A stretch of DNA of 64,000 nt, taken from the NCBI RefSeq assembly GCF_035514885.1, contig NZ_DATJCH010000005.1, positions 124,001 to 188,000 of the forward strand, written 5' to 3'. Positions 34,758 through 42,704 of the stretch are shown piece after piece (positions within the stretch are counted from its first letter, which is position 1; every line of letters begins with the position of its first letter). Origin of the DNA: Albibacterium sp035514885. Its GTDB lineage: Bacteria > Bacteroidota > Bacteroidia > Sphingobacteriales > Sphingobacteriaceae. Position numbers and translations under genes: made by a program. The notes under the pieces are model-generated. The model worked only from the letters and a program-made list of their open reading frames with translations. It made no database searches and was not told the DNA's origin.

Positions 34758-35864
34758 CTATTTAGCTGATCTGATTGAATCTATAAAATTATCAAACAGG
34801 TATGTTGAATCTTGAGGACCAGGTGAAGCTTCGGGGTGATATTGAACCGAAAATGCGTTCTTTCCTTTAACACGGATACCTTCAATGGTATGATCGTTTA
34901 GGTTTTTATGTGTGATTTCTACTTTATCTGATTTTTCAACATCGGCCGCTACAATACCAAAGCCGTGGTTCTGGCTTGTTATTTCACATTGACCGGTGAT
35001 GATATTTTTAACCGGGTGGTTTATTCCACGGTGACCGTTAAACATTTTCTCTGTTCCAATTCCGTTTGCCAATGCAAGTAGTTGATGTCCCAGACAGATA
35101 CCGAACATTGGTTTCTCTGCTGTTAGGATATCCTTAACGGTTTCCAGAGCATAAGGCATTGCTGCAGGGTCGCCAGGGCCATTTGAAACAAAATAGCCGG
35201 CAGGTTTCCATTCTTCCATTTCTGTGAATGTAGTTTTAGCAGGGAAGACTTTTAAATAAACATCGCGATTGCCGAAGTTTCTCAGGATGTTTTTCTTTAT
35301 TCCTAAATCTAATACCGCTATTCTGTATTCAGAATTTTCATCACCGTAATAGTAAGGTTCTTCGGTTGATACTTGTGAAGACAGTTCCAGTCCTTCCATG
35401 GATGGAACCTCCTTCAATCGGTTTTTTAATTCTTCTATATCTAAGATTTCTGAGGATATGATTGCGTTCATTGCTCCTTTGTCGCGGATATGACGAACAA
35501 GGGAACGAGTGTCAATGTCTGAAATACCCACTAAGTTCTCTTCTTCAAAGTAGGTCTGAATTGACTTGCTCGACATTTTCCTGCTTGGTGTAATGTTGTA
35601 GTTTTTGCATACCAGACCTGCTATTTGAATTTTTGCTGATTCCTCTTCATAGTCGCTTATCCCATAGTTTCCGATATGAGCATTGGTGCTAACCATAATT
35701 TGCCCGAAGTAGGACGGGTCTGTAAAAATCTCCTGGTACCCAGTCATTCCAGTATTGAAGCAAATTTCACCTGTTGTGGTTCCAATTTTTCCGGCTGCTT
35801 TGCCATAATAAACAGTGCCGTCTTCTAATAATAAAATCGCTGGTAGATTTGTGTAAGTAGTCAT
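34758..35864 (-). CDS. carA: Carbamoyl-phosphate synthase small (glutaminase) subunit
   Basis: Hydrolyses glutamine and channels ammonia to CarB for carbamoyl phosphate, needed for arginine and pyrimidines. The 368-aa protein has the N-terminal CPSase domain (AILLLEDGTVYYGKA, FNTGMTGYQEIFTDPSY) and a class I glutamine amidotransferase with FGICLGHQLLALA (nucleophile Cys), QNHGFG and QYHPEASPGPQD (His-Glu). carB is not adjacent. A roughly 170-nt leader with a terminator-like hairpin lies upstream. Confidence 0.97.
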   Translation of the reverse strand: MTTYTNLPAILLLEDGTVYYGKAAGKIGTTTGEICFNTGMTGYQEIFTDPSYFGQIMVSTNAHIGNYGISDYEEESAKIQIAGLVCKNYNITPSRKMSSKSIQTYFEEENLVGISDIDTRSLVRHIRDKGAMNAIISSEILDIEELKNRLKEVPSMEGLELSSQVSTEEPYYYGDENSEYRIAVLDLGIKKNILRNFGNRDVYLKVFPAKTTFTEMEEWKPAGYFVSNGPGDPAAMPYALETVKDILTAEKPMFGICLGHQLLALANGIGTEKMFNGHRGINHPVKNIITGQCEITSQNHGFGIVAADVEKSDKVEITHKNLNDHTIEGIRVKGKNAFSVQYHPEASPGPQDSTYLFDNFIDSIRSAK

Positions 35865-35925
35865 TCTTTTTAATTATTTCTTTTTCTAAATGGTGAGGCG
35901 TGAAAATTTTCAGAAATCAGCGGAT

Positions 35926-35950
35926 AAAAAAAATGGCCATTGAAGGCCTC
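35926..35950 (-). terminator. Terminator-like hairpin in the carA leader (possible attenuator)
   Basis: On the minus strand, GGCC-TTCAAT-GGCC is followed by an A and eight T residues (35933 down to 35926). It lies between the presumed carA promoter and the gene, so it could stop transcription early; the alternative is that it ends readthrough from rpoN. The stem is only 4 GC pairs. Confidence 0.45.
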
Positions 35951-36040
35951 AAATAAATGGAAAATAGGATCTGTACCGTTGTTTTTGACAGTATCTTGGC
36001 ATTTGGGAATGAAGTAAAAGACTTCAATTTTCACAAAGGA

Positions 36041-36048
36041 CAAAGGTA
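36041..36048 (-). promoter_or_regulatory. Candidate promoter of carA
   Basis: TACCTTTG on the minus strand matches TAnnTTTG. It predicts a transcript start near 36035 and a leader of about 170 nt containing two hairpins. Confidence 0.45.
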
Positions 36049-36083
36049 AGAAATTTTCGATATATGTTTGAGCTTTTTTTTAA

Positions 36084-37556
36084 TTAAAGTTCTTTGCGCA
36101 ATCTGGCAACCGGAATATTCATGGCTTCCCGATATTTTGCTACGGTTCTTCTGGCAATGGGGTAACCTTTTTCTTTCAATATCTCCGTTAGTTTTTCATC
36201 GGCAAGAGGTTTTCTCTTGTCTTCATTAGCGATGCATTCTTCTAAAATCTTCTTAACTTCTTTGTTAGACACTTCTTCTCCGCTTTCAGTTTGAATGGCT
36301 TCTGAGAAAAAGGATTTTAATAGAAATGTGCCAAACTCGGTTTGAACATATTTGGAGTTTGCTACGCGAGAAACAGTGGATATATCCATATCAACCCTAT
36401 CTGCGATATCTTTCAGAATCATGGGGCGTAAATTTCGATCATCTCCTGTAAGAAAATACTCGTATTGATAGTTCATGATGGCACTCATGGTTTTTAAAAG
36501 TGTTTGCTGTCTTTGTTTGATGGCATCAATAAACCATTTTGCAGAATCTAGCTTCTGCTTTACAAACTGTACAGCTTCTTTCATCTTTTTGTCCTTCTGG
36601 TCTGATTTCTCATAATGCTGAAACATTTCCTGATAAGATTTGCTTACCCGAAGTTCAGGGGCATTGCGAGAATTTAAGGTCAGCGTTAGTGTACCATCAT
36701 TGTTTTGTATGTGGAAATCGGGGATAACGTGAAGTTGTTTTCCTGCAACGGCTCCAGAGTCGCCTGGTTTGGGATTTAGTTTTAAGATTTCATCAATAAT
36801 GGCTTTCAGCTCTTCTGAATTGATGTTAAGAGTCCTTTCTAATTTATCGTAGTGTTTTCTTGTGAATTCCTCCAGATGGTTTTCTATCAGCTGTATTGCC
36901 TTTTGTATCGTTACGTTTTGGTTGTCTTTTTTTCTTAATTGAATTAATAAGCATTCTTGCAGATCCCGGGCCCCAACACCAGAAGGGTCGAAGCGTTGGA
37001 CTTTCTCCAGTACATTGAGGATTTCGTCTTCACTTGCAATTACATTTTGAGAGAAAGCTAAATCGTCAGTTAGGGATTCAATGGGACGGCGTAGGTAGCC
37101 ATCGTCGTCTAAACTTCCTATAATCTGTTGGCCAATTAACAAATCCTTTTCTGATAAAGACAATAGATCCAATTGTTGTTTCAGGTTCTCAAAAAATGAA
37201 TGCTGAATGGCTATTGGTATTTCTTTTCGGTCATCTTCATCATCGTTATTATGATTGCTTGAACCGCTGTAATCGTTTATATTGTCGTCTTGCAAGTATT
37301 CTTCGACGTTAAACTCTTCGTTATCAGAGTTTTGTTCTTCCTGAGTAGCCTGGTCTCCAGGGTCTTTGTCGGGATAGTCCTCTTGTGGTTCGTTCATGTT
37401 GGCAAGGCTAAGATCTTCCAGAGCAGGGTTTTCTTCTAGCTCTTCCTTGATCCTGGCATCTAATGAAACGGTAGGCACCTGCAGTAGTTTGATAAACTGT
37501 ATCTGCTGAGGTGATAGTTTTTGTAATAGTTTTTGTTGTAGACTTTGTTTAAGCAT
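36084..37556 (-). CDS. rpoN: RNA polymerase sigma-54 factor
   Basis: Alternative sigma factor that binds -24/-12 promoters and needs an AAA+ activator. The 490-aa protein has the Gln/Leu-rich region I (MLKQSLQQKLLQKLSPQQIQFIKLLQVPT), an acidic region II (about 55-110), the core-binding domain, a HTH around DIADRVDMDISTVSRVANSKYVQTEFG and the RpoN box ARRTVAKYR near the C-terminus. The start at 37556 is chosen because the in-frame codon at 37574 lies inside the promoter box. No sigma-54 activator is in the window. Confidence 0.96.
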   Translation of the reverse strand: MLKQSLQQKLLQKLSPQQIQFIKLLQVPTVSLDARIKEELEENPALEDLSLANMNEPQEDYPDKDPGDQATQEEQNSDNEEFNVEEYLQDDNINDYSGSSNHNNDDEDDRKEIPIAIQHSFFENLKQQLDLLSLSEKDLLIGQQIIGSLDDDGYLRRPIESLTDDLAFSQNVIASEDEILNVLEKVQRFDPSGVGARDLQECLLIQLRKKDNQNVTIQKAIQLIENHLEEFTRKHYDKLERTLNINSEELKAIIDEILKLNPKPGDSGAVAGKQLHVIPDFHIQNNDGTLTLTLNSRNAPELRVSKSYQEMFQHYEKSDQKDKKMKEAVQFVKQKLDSAKWFIDAIKQRQQTLLKTMSAIMNYQYEYFLTGDDRNLRPMILKDIADRVDMDISTVSRVANSKYVQTEFGTFLLKSFFSEAIQTESGEEVSNKEVKKILEECIANEDKRKPLADEKLTEILKEKGYPIARRTVAKYREAMNIPVARLRKEL

Positions 37557-37570
37557 ATTCTTTATACAGG

Positions 37571-37578
37571 GCAAACTT
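37571..37578 (-). promoter_or_regulatory. Promoter -7 box of rpoN
   Basis: TAAGTTTG on the minus strand matches TAnnTTTG and lies 14 nt before the ATG at 37556; it excludes the longer reading frame. Confidence 0.5.
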
Positions 37579-37666
37579 ACATTAAAAAGTGTAAAAATTT
37601 GTTGCTTGACAAAAATGCAGTTTTTGCTATATATGTTCTAGGTGTTAATATAAAAAATCTTGACGG

Positions 37667-37674
37667 TATCTTTG
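37667..37674 (+). promoter_or_regulatory. Promoter -7 box of mscL
   Basis: TATCTTTG matches TAnnTTTG, about 90 bp before the mscL ATG; no strong -33 element. Confidence 0.45.
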
Positions 37675-37765
37675 TATTAATTTTTCTTTCTGGTAAGAAT
37701 CAGCTATAATTTTTCTATTATTGTAATGCAAATTTTTTGTTATCTATTCATTTAAACGACAAATA

Positions 37766-38179
37766 ATGGGAATGATTAAAGAATTTAAAGAGTTTGCCAT
37801 GCGTGGAAGCGTGGTGGATCTCGCTGTCGGTGTGATTATCGGTGCTGCTTTCGGAAAGATCGTAACTTCATTGGTTGATGATATGATTATGCCGATTGTT
37901 GGTTTTATTACAGGTGGCATTGATTTTTCTTACATGAAATATGTGATTAAAGAAGGCGATCCGGCAAATGATGTTCCTGATGTTGCCATTATGTATGGTA
38001 ATTTCATTAATGTGGTTGTTCAGTTTCTAATTGTGGCTTTCGTTATATTCTTAGTAATAAAAGGGATTAATTCATTGCAAAGAAAGAATAAGGCAGAAGA
38101 GCCGGCACCTGCACCTGCTGGTCCGACACAAGAAGAGTTGCTTGCAGAGATCAGGGATTTATTGAAAAGACAGGCATAA
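37766..38179 (+). CDS. mscL: Large-conductance mechanosensitive channel
   Basis: Homopentameric inner-membrane safety valve opened by membrane tension during hypo-osmotic shock. The 137-aa protein has the N-terminal amphipathic helix and TM1 (KEFAMRGSVVDLAVGVIIGAAFGKIVTSLVDDMIMPIVG), a periplasmic loop, TM2 (about 84-106) and the cytoplasmic charged helix (EELLAEIRDLLKRQ). A Pro/Ala linker near 112-121 precedes that helix. Length is normal. Confidence 0.97.
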   Translation: MGMIKEFKEFAMRGSVVDLAVGVIIGAAFGKIVTSLVDDMIMPIVGFITGGIDFSYMKYVIKEGDPANDVPDVAIMYGNFINVVVQFLIVAFVIFLVIKGINSLQRKNKAEEPAPAPAGPTQEELLAEIRDLLKRQA

Positions 38180-38196
38180 AATATTATCGAATCTTA

Positions 38197-38228
38197 TTTG
38201 ATAATATAATGATTAAGCTTTACATTTG
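38197..38228 (+). promoter_or_regulatory. Promoter of rpmH
   Basis: TTTG at 38197-38200, a 20-nt spacer, then TACATTTG at 38221-38228: a full consensus Bacteroidota promoter. Predicted start near 38235, leader about 43 nt. Confidence 0.75.
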
Positions 38229-38277
38229 CATTCTCAATTTTTTAGAATTTAATATACAAGAGTTTTAATATAACGTC

Positions 38278-38436
38278 ATGAAAAGAACATTTCAGCCTTC
38301 GCAGCGTAAAAGAAGAAATAAGCACGGGTTCAGAGAGCGTATGAGCACTGCAAACGGTAGAAGAGTTTTAGCTGCCAGAAGAGCTAAAGGAAGAAAAAGA
38401 TTATCCGTATCTGACGAAGGTCGTCATAAATCTTAA
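38278..38436 (+). CDS. rpmH: 50S ribosomal protein L34
   Basis: A 52-aa, strongly basic protein reading MKRTFQPSQRKRRNKHGFRERM...GRRVLAARRAKGRKRLSVSD, the universal L34 sequence. It is preceded by a perfect promoter and followed 71 bp later by rnpA, the conserved rpmH-rnpA order. Easily missed because of its length. Confidence 0.97.
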   Translation: MKRTFQPSQRKRRNKHGFRERMSTANGRRVLAARRAKGRKRLSVSDEGRHKS

Positions 38437-38507
38437 TTCATTAGCTGGTGCTTTTCTGCCTTATTATCCGTTTGGGGATTTGAGTGTATTTGAGAAGTAC
38501 TTGTTAA

Positions 38508-38900
38508 ATGGAAAGAAATAAATTTAAAAAAGAAGAACGGCTTTGTAATAAAAGACTTATTAATGTCCTTTATGAAAGCGGTTCTTCTTTTATTTTATAC
38601 CCCTATAAGGTAGTATTCCATCCGACTGAAGAACTTGCCGTACCTGTGCAAGTTTTAATATCCGTACCTAAACGTAGATTTAAACGCGCTGTTGATCGTA
38701 ATTTATTAAAGCGCCGGATCCGGGAGGCTTATCGTTTACAAAAGAATAGTTTAATTTACCCTTCGCTGGCAGATAATCACATCTTGCTTTCTATTCAATA
38801 TATTGGAAATAAGATTGAGCCTTATGATTTTATTTTCAGCAAGATGAACGCACTTATGCTTAAATTGCACGATGAATATAGTAAAGTTCATATGGAATGA
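38508..38900 (+). CDS. rnpA: Ribonuclease P protein component
   Basis: Protein subunit that binds the RNase P RNA and precursor tRNA leader. The 130-aa protein has the RNR motif region KRRFKRAVDRNLLKRRIREAYRLQK (about 55-80), the family signature, and a basic N-terminus starting KEERL. It overlaps yidD by 29 bp, as in many bacteria. Confidence 0.95.
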   Translation: MERNKFKKEERLCNKRLINVLYESGSSFILYPYKVVFHPTEELAVPVQVLISVPKRRFKRAVDRNLLKRRIREAYRLQKNSLIYPSLADNHILLSIQYIGNKIEPYDFIFSKMNALMLKLHDEYSKVHME

Positions 38901-39126
38901 GGTTGTAAAGAAGTTCTTTGGATGGCTGTTTTTGTTGGTCATTCGGGTTTATCAGATCTTTATTTCTCCTCTTTTTGGTGCTTCATGTCGTTATACACCC
39001 ACTTGTTCTCAATACGGCCTTCTTGCTATCAAGAAATACGGACCTTTTAAAGGTGGATGGCTGACTTTAAAAAGAATCGGTCGTTGCCACCCGTGGGGAG
39101 GTCATGGACATGATCCTGTTCCTTGA
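38872..39126 (+). CDS. yidD: Membrane protein insertion efficiency factor
   Basis: A small peripheral membrane protein that assists YidC/Sec-dependent insertion. At 84 aa it carries the invariant core IRVYQIFISPLFGASCRYTPTCSQYGLLAIKKYGPFKGGWLTLKRIGRCHPWGGHGHDPVP. The N-terminal amphipathic helix is within the rnpA overlap. yidC itself is not next to it, unlike the proteobacterial arrangement. Confidence 0.96.
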   Translation: MNIVKFIWNEVVKKFFGWLFLLVIRVYQIFISPLFGASCRYTPTCSQYGLLAIKKYGPFKGGWLTLKRIGRCHPWGGHGHDPVP

Positions 39127-39142
39127 TACACTAAATAATAAA

Positions 39143-39150
39143 TATCTTTG
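39143..39150 (+). promoter_or_regulatory. Promoter -7 box of tsaB
   Basis: TATCTTTG ends 3 nt before the ATG at 39154, predicting a leaderless transcript and excluding the in-frame TTG at 39148, which lies in the box. Confidence 0.55.
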
Positions 39151-39153
39151 TAC

Positions 39154-39855
39154 ATGATTATCCTTCAAATTGAAACCGCAACTTCTGTTTGTTCCGTTGC
39201 TTTATCGGAGTCTGGTAAGACAATCCATTTGGCTGAATTGAATGAGCCCAATGCACACGCTGCTAAGCTTACACGTTTAATAGAGCAAGTAATACGAGAA
39301 GCGTCGCTGACTTTGTCTGATCTAGACGCAGTAGCAGTGAGCAAGGGGCCGGGTTCTTATACGGGCTTGCGCATTGGCGTATCTACTGCAAAGGGCTTAT
39401 GTTATGGACTTGATGTTCCTGTAATAGCCATTGATTCGTTGCATTCTCTTGCGGCTGGATATGTGCAAGAGAATCCAGCTTTACCGGAAAATGCATTGAT
39501 CTGCCCAATGATTGATGCTCGTCGGCTAGAAGTATATACAGCAGTTTTTAATAGAGACTTGGTGCTTGAGCAGCCTACGAAAGCTCAGATTATTAATGTG
39601 GATTATTTTGACTCACTGCCTTTAAATGCTCCCTTGTTTTTGTTTGGCGACGGGGCAGATAAATTTACAGATATGTTTGCTGAGAGGGAGAATATTCAGG
39701 TAATTTCAGGGTTCAGGCAATCTGCGGATTTTCTTAGTAAGCCGGCTTATGAAGCGTTTCTTAAGTCAGATTTTGAAGATGTAGCTTATTTTGAACCTTT
39801 TTATCTAAAGGATTTTGTCCCTATGAAACCTAAGAAAAAACAAGAGGGAGTATAA
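39154..39855 (+). CDS. tsaB: tRNA threonylcarbamoyladenosine biosynthesis protein TsaB
   Basis: An ASKHA-fold partner of TsaD and TsaE in making t6A37 on ANN-decoding tRNAs. The 233-aa protein begins MIILQIETATSVCSVAL and has the diagnostic VSKGPGSYTGLRIGVSTAKGL. The length matches. The ATG at 39154 is preferred over the in-frame TTG at 39148. The gene's last codons form the left arm of a hairpin terminator. Confidence 0.94.
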   Translation: MIILQIETATSVCSVALSESGKTIHLAELNEPNAHAAKLTRLIEQVIREASLTLSDLDAVAVSKGPGSYTGLRIGVSTAKGLCYGLDVPVIAIDSLHSLAAGYVQENPALPENALICPMIDARRLEVYTAVFNRDLVLEQPTKAQIINVDYFDSLPLNAPLFLFGDGADKFTDMFAERENIQVISGFRQSADFLSKPAYEAFLKSDFEDVAYFEPFYLKDFVPMKPKKKQEGV

Positions 39856-39869
39856 ATATACTCCCTCTT
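39842..39869. terminator. Bidirectional terminator between tsaB and nrdJ
   Basis: A 13-bp stem (39842-39854 with 39857-39869) with a 2-nt loop overlaps the tsaB stop codon and lies 20 bp from the convergent nrdJ stop. Confidence 0.7.
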
Positions 39870-39889
39870 ATCGTTATTATAGTTTAGTG

Positions 39890-42442
39890 TTATCCGCATT
39901 TGGATGAACCACAGTCTTTACAAGTTAGGCATCCTTCCTGATAATGTAAATTAGTAGAATTACAATTCTGACATTTTTGCTTGGTTGCTTCTGTGCCATC
40001 TGGAACGTAACGTTTTAGGGCACGGGCAACACCATTCTTCCATGTATTGATAGATTCATCTAATTGTAAACTGCTGATCAGGTCAACCACTTTTTCAATA
40101 GGCATTCCATGGCGTAATGTACTTGAAATTAATTTTGCATAATTCCAGTATTCCGGGTTAAACTTATAAGAGAGCCCTTCAATGGTTGTTTTGTATCCGC
40201 GTTTGTTTTCATATTGAAAGTCATAACGGGAAGTGCCATCTTCGTTGTAGTTCTTTATGATGAGTCCTCTATTTAACCATCTTGGAATAATTATTCCATC
40301 TTCATCGTCAACAAGACCGGTAAATATTTCATAAGGACGGTCGTCGATTAATCCGATAAAGGCTATCCATTTATCTTTATTGTTTTGGAAACGAACGATA
40401 TCGGCGTCCAAAACGGTTGGGCGGATGGTTGGAAATATCGAAAGGCTACTGATGGTTTCTTCTTCTTTCTTTTCTTCGTTTGAGATAAGCACTCCGGCAC
40501 GAGATCCATCACGGTAAACTGTTACTCCTTTACATCCTGCTTTCCAGGCTTCCATGTAAAGTTCACCTACTAAATCCTCGGATACATCATTCGGCATATT
40601 GATCGTTACGCTAATCGAATGATCTACCCATTTTTGAATGGCGCCTTGCATTTTAACCTTTTTAAGGTAGTCAACATCGTTGGATGTCGCTTTATAGTAA
40701 GGAGATATTTCAATAAACTTATCAAGTTCTGCCTGAGAGTAATTTTTTGTAATATCGTGTCCGTTGATTTCCATCCATTCTTTAAAACGGTGATGGAATA
40801 CAACATATTCTTCCCAAGAATCGCCTACTTCATCAACAAAATCTACCCGTACATTTTTGTCATTAGGATTAACTTTTCTTCTTCTCTTATACACAGGAAG
40901 AAATACCGGTTCTATTCCCGAAGAGGTTTGTGACATCAAACTGGTAGTGCCGGTTGGGGCAATGGTAAGTAGTGCGATGTTTCTTCTGCCGTACTCGGTC
41001 ATTTGATAATAAAGCTCCGGATCTGCTTCTTTTAAACGCAATACAAAAGGATTGTCTTTTTCTCTATCATTGTTGTATATAGCGAAAGCGCCACGGTCTT
41101 TTGCGGTTAAAACAGATCCGCGATAAGCTTCGATAGCCAGAGTTTTGTGAATCTTAACTGAGAATTCTACTCCTTCGTCGCTTCCATATCTTAAACCTAA
41201 AGCAGCTAGCATATCGCCTTCAGCAGTTATACCAATACCAGTTCTGCGACCTTCTTTTGCTTTTTTACGAATTTCTAACCATAAATTGTGTTCTACTCCT
41301 TTGATGATAATGTCTTCCGGATCATTCTCGATTTTTTGTAGAATGGCATCAATCTTTTCTAATTCAAGATCAATAATATCATCCATAATTTTCTGTGCGT
41401 AGTGCACATGCTTTTTAAATAGATCCCAGTTAAAACTTGCCTTTTCTGTAAAAGGATTGTCAACATACGAGAACAGGTTGATAGCTAATAGACGACATGA
41501 GTCGTATGGGCAAAGTGGTATTTCTCCGCAAGGGTTTGTGGATACAGTTTTATAGCCCAGGTCTGCATAGCAGTCGGGTAAAGATTCGCGAATGATTGTA
41601 TCCCAGAATAAAATTCCCGGTTCAGCAGATTTCCATGCATTATGAACGATCTTTTTCCAGATTCTGGTAGCGTCTGTTTCATTTTGATGACTAGGGTTAT
41701 TGCCTTCAATCGGGTATTGTTGGATATAAGGTGTATTGCTTTCTACAGCGTGCATGAAGGCATCGTCTATTCGAACAGATACATTGGCTCCGGTAACCTT
41801 TCCTTGGGTCATTTTGGCATCTATGAAGCTTTCTGCATCTGGGTGTTTTATGGCAACTGATAGCATTAGAGCGCCTCTACGACCATCTTGCGCGACCTCA
41901 CGGGTAGAATTCGAATAACGCTCCATGAAAGGAACCAAGCCGGTAGATGTTAGTGCAGAGTTTTTTACGGGCGAGCTTTTCGGGCGGATATGAGAAAGAT
42001 CATGACCAACGCCACCTCTTCTTTTCATTAATTGAACCTGTTCTTGATCGATCTTCATAATTCCTCCATAGGAATCAGAGGGTCCATCTGAGCCGATTAC
42101 AAAGCAGTTGGAAAGTGAAGCAATTTGATAAGGATTTCCAATTCCGGTCATCGGACTTCCTTGAGGTATGATGTATTTGAAGTCCTTTACGAGGTCGAAT
42201 ATTTCATCTTCTGTTAGCGGGTTCGGATAGTTTTTTTCAATCCTTGCTATTTCACTAGCAATTCTCCGATGCATATCATTGGGAGTTTGCTCAAAGAGAG
42301 TTCCGTATGAATCTTTTAATGCGTATTTGTTTACCCAAACGCGAGCAGCAAGTTCGTCGCCTTTGAAATACTTTAAAGAAGCTTCGAATGCTTCGTCCAG
42401 AGTAAATGTTTTCGTTTTTTCGGTGGGCTTCGTTATTTCCAT
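39890..42442 (-). CDS. nrdJ: Adenosylcobalamin-dependent (class II) ribonucleotide reductase
   Basis: Reduces ribonucleotides to deoxyribonucleotides using coenzyme B12, with or without oxygen. The 850-aa protein has SLSNCFVIGSDGPSDSYGG near 110-128, the active-site NPCGEIPLCPYDSCRLLAINLFSYV (about 303-327), IAPTGTTSLMSQTSSGIEPVF and the C-terminal Cys-rich zinc/redox tail CQNCNSTNLHYQEGCLTCKDCGSSKCG. It therefore needs a B12 source. No cobalamin riboswitch is apparent upstream. Confidence 0.95.
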   Translation of the reverse strand: MEITKPTEKTKTFTLDEAFEASLKYFKGDELAARVWVNKYALKDSYGTLFEQTPNDMHRRIASEIARIEKNYPNPLTEDEIFDLVKDFKYIIPQGSPMTGIGNPYQIASLSNCFVIGSDGPSDSYGGIMKIDQEQVQLMKRRGGVGHDLSHIRPKSSPVKNSALTSTGLVPFMERYSNSTREVAQDGRRGALMLSVAIKHPDAESFIDAKMTQGKVTGANVSVRIDDAFMHAVESNTPYIQQYPIEGNNPSHQNETDATRIWKKIVHNAWKSAEPGILFWDTIIRESLPDCYADLGYKTVSTNPCGEIPLCPYDSCRLLAINLFSYVDNPFTEKASFNWDLFKKHVHYAQKIMDDIIDLELEKIDAILQKIENDPEDIIIKGVEHNLWLEIRKKAKEGRRTGIGITAEGDMLAALGLRYGSDEGVEFSVKIHKTLAIEAYRGSVLTAKDRGAFAIYNNDREKDNPFVLRLKEADPELYYQMTEYGRRNIALLTIAPTGTTSLMSQTSSGIEPVFLPVYKRRRKVNPNDKNVRVDFVDEVGDSWEEYVVFHHRFKEWMEINGHDITKNYSQAELDKFIEISPYYKATSNDVDYLKKVKMQGAIQKWVDHSISVTINMPNDVSEDLVGELYMEAWKAGCKGVTVYRDGSRAGVLISNEEKKEEETISSLSIFPTIRPTVLDADIVRFQNNKDKWIAFIGLIDDRPYEIFTGLVDDEDGIIIPRWLNRGLIIKNYNEDGTSRYDFQYENKRGYKTTIEGLSYKFNPEYWNYAKLISSTLRHGMPIEKVVDLISSLQLDESINTWKNGVARALKRYVPDGTEATKQKCQNCNSTNLHYQEGCLTCKDCGSSKCG

Positions 42443-42514
42443 TCGATTTGGGTTTTAATAATGAACTGTTAATGAAATGATTTGTTAATCTACCAGTGAA
42501 TAATCTGATGTAAA

Positions 42515-42522
42515 CAAATATA
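42515..42522 (-). promoter_or_regulatory. Promoter -7 box of nrdJ
   Basis: TATATTTG on the minus strand matches TAnnTTTG, with an A/T-only TTTA near the -33 position; leader about 67 nt. The rest of the gap at 42443-42704 is AT-rich with no other feature seen. Confidence 0.45.
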
Positions 42523-42704
42523 ACTTTTTAAAATATATTTTAAATTTAAAAATAAACCTTTTGAAAAAAGTTTACAAACACTCGGTGTTAATTAGTTGAT
42601 TATGAATAGTTTGATTTTTGAAAACTGTGGAGAAGTTTTCAAATTTTAAAATTGTTAGGTAACTTTTGTAAAAAAACTAAAAAATGTGTATATAGATAAA
42701 ATGA

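Noticed and set aside
36084..37574. Longer rpoN start (MPCIKN...) at 37574
   Set aside because: The initiating TTG is part of the TAAGTTTG promoter box; the conserved region I begins at 37556.
42590..42606. AACAC-TCG-GTGTT inverted repeat upstream of nrdJ as an NrdR box
   Set aside because: It lacks the AT-rich centre and the 16-bp form of the NrdR consensus and lies upstream of the presumed promoter; chance resemblance is more likely.
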